NCBI GenBank assembly: GCA_030280995.1
Contig: JASXTE010000002.1
Location: forward strand, 22,760,183-22,824,182
Direction of reading: 5' to 3'
Source of the DNA: Hemileia vastatrix
Taxonomy: Eukaryota; Basidiomycota; Pucciniomycetes; Pucciniales; Zaghouaniaceae
Length of the DNA stretch: 64,000 nucleotides
Shown: positions 45,153-55,281 of the stretch, one piece after another
Layout of the letters: each line of letters starts with the position of its first letter
Position numbering within the stretch: position 1 is the first letter of the stretch
Program-made: the position numbers and the translations under genes
The notes under the pieces: model-generated
What the model saw: only the letters and a program-made list of their open reading frames with translations
What the model was told of the DNA's origin: nothing
Databases searched by the model: none

Positions 45153-47582
45153 TTAACCAGTGATCTCCAAACTAATCCCCATGCCAGCTTGATACCCTAT
45201 CCTGGCCTCAAAATCCATCAAAAAAAGACCACCAAGAACAGTTTTGACTGCTCCTCTGGCCACATAAAAGTGAACCTTACCAACAGATCCACCAATGCCT
45301 AACCTGACATGCTCAGCTGTACCCATCAGCTCTGTTGCATGCCCTCCAATGCCTCTGAGGTTTCCCCCAGTTCCACTTTTAATTGGCAAGCCTATACTCG
45401 TCGCTTGCTCCAATGAAATTAAATTAATTTGAGACCCTGAATCGACCAAGGCCTTTACTTCTTTACCGTTAAGAGTTACCACCAGGTAACCCAGGGGAGC
45501 GGAAAAATGTGTATCTACATCTTCCCCAAACTTTTCAGCATTCTCACAAATATATTCCACCTCTCCAGTGGAAACCCGACGCCTCGTCAAATGCTTTTTT
45601 TGCTTTTCAGCAAGCGCCGGACTAATCGTAAATAACTCCCCCAAAGATAAGTGAATCTGCAGTTGATTCACCCTATTCAAAACTGCGTCCATCGCATTAG
45701 CTTGGCCAGAAACTACTGGCTGCTCATACTGGACCTTTGATTTAACAACCTTGGCCCTGGGTACCTCTTGAGGTCCAACCGAGCCATCTTCACCCCCCAT
45801 TATAAAATCTTCACTTTCTATAACCCTAACTCTGTCACCAGCTTCTTGCACTAATCCTGATCCATTGCTGGTCCTTCTTACTCCCTCAATTGGGATGGGA
45901 CCGCTAAAACTTGGTCTGGGTAGAGAGGCCAACAGTACGTCCTCCTCAGAATCCAAATCATCCTCTGGCATAGGCTCACCATTTAAATCAAACTTGCCAT
46001 AACTAGGGGGCCCCATATCAGCAATCCCCTTCTGCATTTTATATAATTTGTCCTTAGAGTAAGGGTTCAATTTGTTGACGGCAGTTTGAGCACTAGAATT
46101 CTTGTCCTTAGAGTAAGGGTTCACTTTGTTATTGGCCTTGCCAGGATTAGCCCTCAATTGGCTCTGAATGCTACTTTTCGCCTTAGTAGCAGCTGCTCTT
46201 CTAGCAGCATTAACATCGTATTCGCCGGCCATACAGCTAACTTCCACCTGGGCAACCATTGCCAGCTCTAAACCACCAAAAGAAGTAGAAAATGTGGCTT
46301 TACTGACCTCTTTCTCCTTGCCCTTGTCAGCTTTACCACCATTACCATTACCATTTTTGCCACCCTTGGCATTAACATCTCCATCCGTCACCTCTTCAAA
46401 TCTGGCTCTCCTTTCAGCCGTTAAACTTCTTCTGACCAAATAAGAAGGAGACTGTCCATCACTGGGCTTGATGAACGAGCCATCAGGAAATTTATAAACT
46501 TTACCATCAAATAAAACTCGCCCAGCATCCATATCCTTATCAAGAGCAAAACAAACTGTTGCTCTGTGCCCCCTCCTATTACAATAGGAGCACACCTTTG
46601 GCTCATCATAGCCACCTCTATAATTACTACCACCATTCCCACCATTTCTCCCATTGCCTGGGAAGCGGTTACCGTTGTTATTGCCATTATAATTTCGACG
46701 TTCATAACCTCTGGACTGATAAGAAGTCAACGTCGATGAAGAAGCGATTGGGGCCTTATTGGCCTTCTGTGTCTCTTGAACAAATATCTTTAACTGTTTA
46801 GTTAAATCGGCCAAATGATCGAACATCTTATTATCCACATTACCCTCAACTTTAGCAGCAGGTAATCCCATTTGTGCCTTCTTGGCTTCCTGGGCTTTGA
46901 CCATAATATCATTGTTTTCAGCCAAAACTTCGCTAACCTTGCTAACATATTGAGTGCAGGACTCTTGATATTTGTCCAACGCCAATAACTTTAAATGGGC
47001 TTGAATGTTGTCCTTGATAACCTCCAGAGCCGGCAGTTTCTGCTCACCATTAGGCAGTTCCTTCATCAAATCTTTTCTTGAAAGATCCTTCAAGATGTCC
47101 ATTCGAATATCCCTGCTGCATGCTGTCCAAAACAAATCTTTTGCTTGGTTCTCATGCACTAACTCGTCCACCAGTATGAGATATTCCACCACTTCATCAA
47201 ACTGAACACAGAGCTTTTTGAAGTCAGCCATAGAAAAAACTCCACCTTTTGCTTGCCAGTCTCCAACAATTTTATTGAGGTCCATCATAGTAAACCTAAC
47301 ACCCCATCTATCAACCATAGCTTTAGAAAGCTTAACCCAATCCTTGTCCTTAAATGCCTGCATAGCAATAACCTCTTTTTCCACCTCCCTATCAGCAATA
47401 AAGAATCTAACTTGCTTCACCATGTCCACATGAGAAGCACCATCAACAGCAGCAGCAGCTTCATACCTGCTAATGAACCATTTAACCTCCTCCCCATCAA
47501 ACTTTGGGCCATCCCAAGAAACAATTCTAACTGAGGGAGTAAGAGGGTTAGAAGATCCAGAAGCAACAGCAGAAGAAGACAT
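45153..47582 (-). CDS. Element A Gag-protease (809 residues)
   Basis: Intact. N-terminal capsid-like part (residues about 15-260: WDGPKFDGEEVKWFISRYEA, WGVRFTMMDLNKIV). The QLADLTKQLKIF-type helix is replaced by DHLADLTKQL at about 258. A Gly/Asn-rich stretch (290-330) precedes one CCHC knuckle CSYCNRRGHRATVC at about 335-348. A disordered region follows, then a retropepsin-like domain at about 705-790 with ALVDSGSQINLISLEQA (active site DSG) and VLGGLFLMDF. The start ATG follows the leader hairpins. Pol lies in a different frame downstream, with a stop at 45153-45155 between them. Confidence 0.9.
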   Translation of the reverse strand: MSSSAVASGSSNPLTPSVRIVSWDGPKFDGEEVKWFISRYEAAAAVDGASHVDMVKQVRFFIADREVEKEVIAMQAFKDKDWVKLSKAMVDRWGVRFTMMDLNKIVGDWQAKGGVFSMADFKKLCVQFDEVVEYLILVDELVHENQAKDLFWTACSRDIRMDILKDLSRKDLMKELPNGEQKLPALEVIKDNIQAHLKLLALDKYQESCTQYVSKVSEVLAENNDIMVKAQEAKKAQMGLPAAKVEGNVDNKMFDHLADLTKQLKIFVQETQKANKAPIASSSTLTSYQSRGYERRNYNGNNNGNRFPGNGRNGGNGGSNYRGGYDEPKVCSYCNRRGHRATVCFALDKDMDAGRVLFDGKVYKFPDGSFIKPSDGQSPSYLVRRSLTAERRARFEEVTDGDVNAKGGKNGNGNGGKADKGKEKEVSKATFSTSFGGLELAMVAQVEVSCMAGEYDVNAARRAAATKAKSSIQSQLRANPGKANNKVNPYSKDKNSSAQTAVNKLNPYSKDKLYKMQKGIADMGPPSYGKFDLNGEPMPEDDLDSEEDVLLASLPRPSFSGPIPIEGVRRTSNGSGLVQEAGDRVRVIESEDFIMGGEDGSVGPQEVPRAKVVKSKVQYEQPVVSGQANAMDAVLNRVNQLQIHLSLGELFTISPALAEKQKKHLTRRRVSTGEVEYICENAEKFGEDVDTHFSAPLGYLVVTLNGKEVKALVDSGSQINLISLEQATSIGLPIKSGTGGNLRGIGGHATELMGTAEHVRLGIGGSVGKVHFYVARGAVKTVLGGLFLMDFEARIGYQAGMGISLEITG

Positions 47583-47623
47583 CCCAATAAGTAATGAAAA
47601 GCGTTAACAATCGATAAAATAAC

Positions 47624-47688
47624 AAGCCTCTTGCAGGCCAACAACAAAAATCCAATTAGAGTTCCAGAAAATAAGCCTCTTGCAGGCT
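47624..47688 (-). repeat. Two leader hairpins, GCCTGCAAGAGGC
   Basis: The sense-strand sequence GCCTGCAAGAGGCTT(A/G)TT occurs twice, about 48 bp apart, between the primer site and the Gag start. Each can fold into a GCCT/AGGC stem with a five-base loop. Position and duplication fit a dimerisation or packaging signal, but this is only an inference. Confidence 0.6.
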
Positions 47689-47739
47689 AAGAACGTTCTT
47701 GATCCAAGTAAGTCTTTAAAGAAAGCTAGAGAAATCAAA

Positions 47740-47756
47740 CCCCACGTTGGGCGCCA
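47740..47756 (-). promoter_or_regulatory. Primer-binding site of element A (tRNA-Lys type)
   Basis: TGGCGCCCAACGTGGGG, two bases inside the 5' LTR. This is the sequence known from retroviruses primed by tRNA-Lys(1,2), i.e. complementary to that tRNA's 3' end. Whether the host tRNA matches needs the genome. Confidence 0.85.
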
Positions 47757-47758
47757 AC

Positions 47759-48882
47759 TATGGTAAGGTAAACTCTTACAGTCGCCTTGCTGTAAGCAGA
47801 ATCCGGAGGAGATATGTGGATTTAGCTGAAACCCCCGTCCTTCCAATAAAAATAACAAAATGGGAATTCTAAATCACTAAGCTAACCAGTCTACTTGGAT
47901 CTGATTGATAAAAATAATGAAACTCTAAAATAATTAACGCTTATTGAGATTTAAAGAAAGTGGCTGTTGATAAAAGAAATACTGATAACAACAATTAAGG
48001 TGTACCAGTGAAAGATCTGAAAAGATTGACTTTTATGTTTTTATAATAATTTGAATTTTTATGAGACAGCAATAATCAAGTCCCAGCGATGAAGACCTTT
48101 CTAAAGATACCCTGTATGAAGTGTGATTTAAATTGTTGAGTAGTATTTCTAAAATGTTATATATATAAAATATAAAGTTATAAGGGTATTACAATTTATT
48201 TAATTTGTTGATTAATAAAAAATGAGACTGTGGTGGTTAATGATTAAGCTGTATGATCTGTCCCCCTCCTCAATTTCGAGTTTGAGAGGCGCTTAAGTAT
48301 TCCTAGTCACGTGCCTAAGTTTTCCCCTCCAGAGCTCTCCCAGAGTCAATCCGGAGCCCGTATGGAGTCCGTACGGAGTCAAAGAAGAGTCCGTACGGAG
48401 TCCGTCCGGACTTCCGGACTCAATTAGAAACTTAAAAACTATAATAAAAAATCTAGAAAAATTAAACATAATAGAGCTACTTCCCTTTTATATTCCAAAC
48501 TAATTTTTGTAGTCTGCGCAGCTCTAATTACCCCTTGAAAATTCATCAAATTTAAGTAATTTTCTGAAAACATAAATATTTCTATAAAACTTTAAAATTC
48601 ATTTAAAAATATAAGAAAAATAGTAAAAATTCTGGAAAAATTTCCCAAGGTTCTTGAGTGACTTGACTTGATACTAATAAACTTTTCAGACCGTAAAAAT
48701 AAGTTTTCTCTGTAAAATAAATTGTTTTTGTGTAGGCATTTGCTTGTGACCAATTTCTTCATATTTAAAACTCAAATAAATTAAATAAAACCCTTTTATA
48801 TAAAAATAATAACACCAATCTTGCACGCCGTAATAACTCCATTTACGTACTTAGGTGCCATACTAAAATTTAGGCTACCACA
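47759..48882 (-). repeat. 5' LTR of element A (1124 bp)
   Basis: Plus-strand start TATGGTAAGG, end GGCTACCACA, same as 35707-36819. The outer flank is ACGT (48883-48886), matching 35703-35706. The copy has one extra 'gtccgtacgga' unit in the 48340-48400 repeat cluster. Confidence 0.95.
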
Positions 48883-48886
48883 ACGT

Positions 48887-49599
48887 GTAAGAAAAGAATT
48901 AATGTTATTGAAACCTCACAAAATTCTGAACCAAGAAATCATGAAGATGAGAACGTGGAATCTAGTGAGGATTGTAAAAGTAACATTTCTTACAGTGATG
49001 ATGAACATGAAATATTTGTATTAGAACATGATATTATGTTCTAGAATGATGCTATACCTCATACAGATACATCTTTAACTTCCATTTAAGAAGCTGAAAT
49101 AAGTAAAGATGTATCTCATGATACTTACAAAATAACACCTATCAGAGCACCTGTTATTATATGTGGAAGAGAAATAAATTCCATTCTTGACACTGGGGCT
49201 GCAGGTAGTGTAGTTTCTATTAATACATTAATGAAACTTGACATTAATTATAAGGAAAAACTAGAACCTGTACAGACAAAGAACTGGAGGGGTTTTGGTT
49301 CAGTTTTAAATCCAATTGGCAAATACAAAACTGCTGTATTCTTTAAGTATAGTAATGGATATGTAAGAGCAGTGTGTGAATTTGTTGTAATGGATAATAA
49401 TAATTGCAGTGATTGGTTTATTACTGGCAATGACTTATTGACAAAAGTTGGCATTAAACTAGATCCTGAAAACAGTTGCTTCACTATAGGTGTGAATGGT
49501 AAGAGAAAATTCAAGATATGTTGTGAAAATTCAGTATATTCCATTTCTCCTAGAGAGGAACAACTGCAAGGTGGAAGAACCACCACTGAAGTGGTATAA
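48887..49599 (+). pseudogene. B2 Gag tail and aspartic protease
   Basis: Resumes the Gag knuckle directly after element A (the Cys codon is rebuilt from the ACGT duplication, followed by KKRINVIE, as in B1's DKRINLVE). An acidic tail follows with stops at about 49042 and 49087. Protease: SILDTGAAGSVVSINT at about 49182, then NWRGFGSVLNPIGKYK, ending at TAA 49597-49599. The stop replaces what in B1 is continuous sequence. Confidence 0.85.
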
Positions 49600-52500
49600 T
49601 TGGACAATGAAATCCAAAAGGCCTTTTTCAGTCCTCAACTCTCAAAAATTGAAGAAGACAAAATTTTGATGTTGATCAAATCTTATCCTATGGCATTTGC
49701 CCATGGTTCAAATGAACTAAGATTGGTCAAATACCATGAGATGAAAATCTCTTTAAGTTGTGAATTGGATAATATTCCTGCCAGCTTGAAAAAGAAACCT
49801 TACCCAGGATCTCCTGCAAAAAGGAAAGATATTGAAGACAATATAAAAATGTTGTTGGAAATGGGTATTGTTGAAAAAGTAGACACAACACCTAAGTATT
49901 GTGTTATTTCACCAGTATTAACCTCTTATGAAAAAGATAATGCAAGATTATGCGGTGATTATAGAGCTCTGAATACATACACTGTAAATGATATTTACCC
50001 TCTACCAAGGATAGCTTCTATCCATTCTACCTTACAAGGAGCAAAATATATTTCCTGTCTGGATGGAAACAAAGGTTACCACCAGATTCCTGTCGAAAAG
50101 AATTCTCAAAAATACTTATTAATAACCACACATATGGGAATATATAAGTATGTGAGAATGCCATTTGGCCCAAAGAATGCGCCTTCAGTCTTCCAAAAAT
50201 TGATGGATAGTATCTTTGATCAAGAAGTGGCTGAAGGATGGCTTTTGGTTTATATTGATGACATCATAGTGTTTTCAAAAACATATGATGAACATTTAAA
50301 TCACCTGGAGAGAGTCTTTCAAAAGATGGATTAAATTAATATGACAATTGCATTAAAGAAATGTAAGTTTGGATTTCAATCCCAGAAAGTACTTGGACAT
50401 GTTGTATCTGGATTACAAATTTGTGTTGACCAGAATAAGGTGGCAGCAAGTAAAAACATTGGTATACCTAAGAATTTAAAATATGTTCAAAGTTTTTTGG
50501 GTATGTGTGGATATTATAGACAGTATATTAAAAAATACCAATCCATTGCAGCTCCTTTAACATTAATTAGGAAAAATGAGGCTTTCATTTGGAAAAATGA
50601 GGCTTTCATTTGGAATAATGAAAGACAACAAGACTTTAATAAATTAAAGGAATTTTTAATGTCAGCTCCAATATTGGGACTGCCAGATTTCACCCTACCT
50701 TTTATCTTGTACACTGATGCAAGCTTCACAGGGTTAGGTTCTGCTTTACAGAAAAAACAGGTAATGAATAGAAAATTATCTGAAATAGTTATCTGTTATA
50801 TATCCAGAACCTTAAGAAAGACAGAATTAAGGTATGGTGCTACACAACTGGAATGTTTAGCCGTGGTGTGGGCCTTGGAGAAACTTCATTACTATCTGGA
50901 AGACCAGAAGTTTGAACTAATAACAGATTGCAGTGCAGTAAAATCATTGCTAAACATGAAAACACCTAATAGGCACATGTTTAGATGGCAACTAGCTGTA
51001 CAAGAGTACAGAGGAAGAATGAAAATCACTCACAGAGCAGGAACATTGCATTCTAATGTGGATTTATTATCCAGAAGTCCTTTGCCAAATGATGCTGACA
51101 ACCCAGCTTATGTACCTGAAAATGAGGTTATACATATATTTGGGATTTATATAGTGAATTTAGAGGAGGAGTTTATGCAAACTATATTGGAAAATTATTT
51201 ATCTGATAAAGATTTGACTAAACTATCTACCATTCTAAATGATCCAACTAATGCCTCCATAAGTGCATTAATTAAAACCTTACCTCCAAAGTATATAAAT
51301 GCGTTGGAAAAAGGTAAACTATCAATTGAAGATGGATATATATATTACAGGAAAAAGCTAAGTAATCTAATAGTAATATCACCTTCTATGAAAGAGTTAA
51401 TGTTGAGTACTTTTCATGATGACATCTTAGCTGGTCATTTTGATTTTAACAAAACATTGACCAGAGTTAAAAATACAGCCTGGTGGATAAAAATGAAAGA
51501 AGATGTACAAAAATACATTGAAACATGTGATTCTTGTCAGAAATCTAAAAGATTAACTGGGAAGAGAGCTGGGTTGTTACAACAAATAGAGCAGCCAAAA
51601 GCTCCATGGGAAATTATAAACATGGATTTTGTCACTGGCTTGCCATTAGCAGGAAAAGAAGGTTTCAATTCTTACTGGGTAATTGTGGATATATTACCCA
51701 AAATGTGTAAATTTATTCCTACCCATAAAGAGGTATCTGAAAAAGACTTGGAATTACTATGGTGGACTCAAATGATGAATACTGCTGGGTTCCCCAAAGT
51801 CATAATCTCTGACAGAGACCCTAAATTTACTTCAGAGTTCTGGACATGTTTGATGGAAGTATCAGGTTGTCAATTGAAATTGTCTACAGCACACCATCCA
51901 CAAACTGATGGCTTAGCTGAAAGAATGATACAAACTCTTGAAGAAATGATCAGAAGATATTGTGCCTTTGGATTAGAATACAAAGACAATGAGAAATTCA
52001 CACATGACTGGGTAACATTAATTCCTGGACTTGAATTTGCTTATAACAGCACAACTCATTCTGTAACAGAGAGGAAACCATTTGAACTCTGGCTGGGATA
52101 CGTACCAAATACCCCAGTAAATCATTTAAATAAATTACCAAGGTTAGATATACACCCTGGTACTAAATCCTTTATTCATATGCAACAAATGTGTAGAAAA
52201 CATGCAGAAGAATGCATTCAAAAAGCATTTGAATATGAAAAGAAAAGGTGGGATAAGTCTCATAAAGAATTTGAATTCAAAAAAGGAGATGAAGTCCTAA
52301 TTTCAACACTACATTTTAACTTACAAGGTAATGTTAAATTAAAGGATCCCTTTGTAGGACCTTTTGTAGTAAGCAAAATGGTTGGTAATAATGCAGTGGA
52401 AGTCATATTATATGCCCCATATGATAGGAAACATCCATTTTCCCTGTCTCATTATTGAAACCTTACCATGCAAATGATCCTGACCAATTTCCAAAAAGAA

Positions 52501-52694
52501 GGGGAAGGCCTAAAAAGCAACCTGAAGAAATTGTGGAAAAAGCAGAGATTGAAAAAATACTCAAGAAAAGAATCCTTACTAAGGAAAAAGAAACTGAGTA
52601 TTTATTAAGATTTAAGGGGAAATCAAATGAATTTGATAAATGGATACCTGAAAAAGAAATTTCAAATTTATCCTCTCTTCTTAAAAAAATTTAA
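49600..52694 (+). pseudogene. B2 Pol: RT, RNase H, integrase, chromodomain
   Basis: Nearly intact. 49600-50334: RT with CVISPVLTSYEKD, LCGDYRALN and LLVYIDDIIVFSKT (YIDD intact), then a single TAA at 50332-50334. 50341-52458: the rest of RT, RNase H (LYTDASFTGLGSAL, ELITDCSAV, SNVDLLSRSPL), integrase zinc site (FHDDILAGHF..CDSCQ), and a core with MDFVTGLP, ISDRDPKF and TDGLAERM, so all three acidic residues are present. A frameshift at about 52440-52458 separates the chromodomain piece 52455-52694 (IEKILKKRI, YLLRFKGKSNEFDKWIPEKEI). A 15-bp-scale duplication (GGAAAAATGAGGCTTTCATTT) lies at 50571-50612. Confidence 0.9.
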
Positions 52695-52883
52695 ACAGAA
52701 ATAAATTTCTGTTCAACCAGCTGAGGGGTTAAAAAACCAGTACTCATAATATTTTATTATGTTTTATTTCTTTAAAGAATAATCTTTAATGCTACAGAAT
52801 TAATCTGAATACCTGAAAAATTACAAATAAATAAAGAAAATGTATAACTTATCATTTTTTTATTGTTTTTTTAGGTGGGCTAG
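52695..52883 (+). other. B2 3' untranslated stretch and polypurine region
   Basis: Short AT-rich segment from the chromodomain stop to the 3' LTR. The bases before the LTR are TTAGGTGGGCTAG, a weak polypurine tract comparable to TTAGAGTGAGGGAG in B1. Confidence 0.5.
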
Positions 52884-54377
52884 TGTCAGCCTGTATATCC
52901 CCAGGACTGAGTAAAAAGTACTTATAAGTTATGCTAAACACATGAGCTATACATGGGAATAATAATTGAGAGTACACAAACAGTATACATAAGTAAAATT
53001 ATGATAATACACAAAAAATGCCATTATAACACCTTATATACACGCATATATCCACCTTTTATAAGTCTTATGTACTTAATATTAAGTTGGAATATATTAG
53101 GGTAACCTCAAGAACCTTAAGAATAAGGCTACATAATTTTTAAGTACACTTAAAGCTGTTATATTCATTGTTTTATGCAAAAAACAAGAAATGTGCTTTA
53201 TTTCACTTAAAAGTTGATTATATGCACTATAAATTTAAGAATATTAAAAATGCGCTTTAACAGTTCAATTTATCTCATTTAGAACTATTTATTTGGCTAC
53301 ATAAATGCATAAAAATAACTCTTTTCAAATTTGGTGTTTTTTATGCCAGAAATGGCTTCTGTGTACTGGCCACATACTGCCTGCATTTTTCCCAAGTGAA
53401 TAGCTTCATTTTTAGCAAAGTTAGCTTTTTCACACTATAATTACCCCACATTCTACGCGCAATGTGGGAAACGACACTAAAATAGGTGACAGGCACTTAT
53501 TTAGTGTCCTAGCTTAATTAATAATGCATTGACCCTCTTTATATGCACTAATTTCATTAATAACCTCACTATTGGTGCCTTACTTCATTACCATGTTTAA
53601 ATTCGCCTAAAATTAGTCAAGGATTTACCTGTGCAAGCGCCTGCCAAGGACTGCATGTAGTTACTCCACATCTCACGCCCTTTTTTGGGTTTCTAGGTGG
53701 TTTCTCAGTCAATTTTGGTCATTTTTGAATGTGAATTTCACGTAGTATAATGTCAGGATTAGCCCCATCATTTCTACAGTGAATCCTTCTTATTATTAAG
53801 CTCTTATAAAACTTAATTTTCCCTCTTTAGTCTTTTATATTGATGAATAATATGCATATACTCTCTTTTTTACTTATTCTCTAATTTGATGGATTTTCCC
53901 TATTATTCCAGGATTTTGGCTGTAGTTACTCTTCTAATTATGTTATGGGTCACTATGGATGTTGATGGACATGTCAATTAGTTGGATGGAGGCGTCATTA
54001 ACTGTGTATTGGACTGGTAAATCAAGGGATTCATTGGGGAACTCAATGTATATAAAAGGAGGAGGTTTTGGGTCTTGTTTTCTACATTGTTTATCATTAC
54101 AATTAAACATATAACCAATAAAATTACAATACATATCAATAGTACTTATAAAGTCTTTTAATAGAATCTGAATTTATTAAATCTATTTTTCTACCAACTA
54201 TAAAGATTGTAAGCCATATATAATTAGTGAGATTAGAATTACTGATACCTTTATATTGAGATATATTTTAATACTTATTGGATTTTTACTACAGTATTCA
54301 TATAGGACTATTAAAATCTTCTAGACAACTGACCATTCAAGCTAGTTCACATCTCTGTACTTGACCTCAGCCTGACA
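52884..54377 (+). repeat. 3' LTR of B2 (1494 bp)
   Basis: TGTCAGCCTGTATATCC .. CTCAGCCTGACA, with TGTCAG/CTGACA ends. The last 511 bp match 32455-32964. TATATAAAAGG at 54049-54059 is in the element's sense and is the likely TATA box, with the RNA start expected shortly downstream. A 63-codon minus-strand open frame in both LTRs (53943-54134 and 32530-32721) is discussed under rejected items. Confidence 0.9.
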
Positions 54378-55281
54378 GTACTAGCTATAGGCCTTGACCA
54401 AGGGAGTTGGAGAAAACACAGAGAGAGAATCCCCTGTCCCTTTAGAAAAATAAGTGAGATTTACCTGTTGCAGAAAATTGGAGATCTGTTTTCTAGACCC
54501 TTTAATTAAGCACTCTTGACCTCTTTAAAAGTGAAAGATAATAGTCCCAGACAGACTACCAGAAAGAGTTGAAATGAACAGTAATATATTCCAAAAAAAA
54601 ACACCAGAAAATGAGACAGTGAGGAATAGAGAGGTGATGAGTGAAGAGATAAGATCCTTCCCTAAAAATCTTCTCACACACGCATCATACAGCCAGTGCA
54701 CAGACCACCCTGACCAATTCCCCACCCAAAATCCAGCTTTCCCAGCCTTTTTCATGCATAAAAGTGCATTTTAGCGCTTCCCCAGTACCTAGGCCGGCAC
54801 CCCGCTTTATGGGGGGCCTGCGCTTAGGGGCGGGCAGGCCGCTTCTAAGCCCTAAAACACCCATACAACCCATAAAATACCTAAAAACCCATAACTTCAC
54901 TAATAAATAAGAGAAACACACATAAGACATACCAAAATGAAAATAAAATAAAGGAAAATAAGCTAAGACATAATAAGTGACCCTACCTTAAGCCTACATA
55001 AGCACCACTAAGCAATAAACTTCCGATAAATACCAATAACAACACTATAACTACCCTATAAAACAAGGTAACCACCCATAGGGATACCAAAATGAAGAGA
55101 AAAGAAAAGACATTAAGCTGAGACATAATAAGTGACCCTTGCTTAAGCCTCCATAAACACTACTAACTATCACCTAAAGATAAAAAAATCCACTAATAAC
55201 ACCATAACCCCAATAACACCCTACATACCAAATACCCCCAAATATGCACTCCAAAGGCCTACCCAGGTTTGGATCACCACA
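54378..55281 (-). repeat. Reversed LTR of A' type
   Basis: Minus-strand start TGTGGTGATCCAAACCTGGG at 55281; it reads through 'tatttgggggtatttggta' (compare 30385-30405), a 'caagggtcacttattatgtctcagctta' block that occurs twice (about 54940-54985 and 55105-55145), 'gtcagggtggtctgtgc' (54695), and 'ctcccttggtcaaggcctatagctag'. The last roughly 20 bp of the LTR are missing at the junction with the B2 LTR. No internal region follows. Confidence 0.7.

Larger units (their letters stand above)
35707..48882 (-). mobile_element. Ty3/Gypsy element A, complete 13.2-kb insertion
   Basis: Two matching LTRs with TATGGTA/TACCACA ends, a tRNA-Lys-type primer site, gag-protease, pol, a 4-kb extra region and a polypurine tract. 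The flanks carry ACGT on both sides (35703-35706, 48883-48886), a 4-bp target duplication. The insertion lies inside the Gag zinc knuckle of B2; ignoring the element and one ACGT, B2's frame continues without loss. About twenty LTR differences by eye make it the youngest large insertion, yet pol has at least four in-frame stops. Confidence 0.95.
32455..54377 (+). mobile_element. Ty3/Gypsy chromovirus copy B2, split by element A
   Basis: Order: truncated 5' LTR (32455-32964), leader, ORF1, Gag up to 35706, 13.2-kb insertion of element A, rest of Gag, protease, RT, RNase H, integrase, chromodomain, 3' LTR (52884-54377). Proteins align with B1 along their length, but the LTRs are a different type, so B1 and B2 are sister families. 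It has fewer stops than B1. The 5' LTR has lost its first two thirds at a junction with the A' gag. Confidence 0.9.

Noticed and set aside
53943..54134. 63-codon minus-strand frame open in both B2 LTRs (also 32530-32721)
   Set aside because: The LTR copies are nearly identical by descent, and most of the few differences change the amino acid. The frame overlaps the LTR TATA box. No evidence of selection for a protein.
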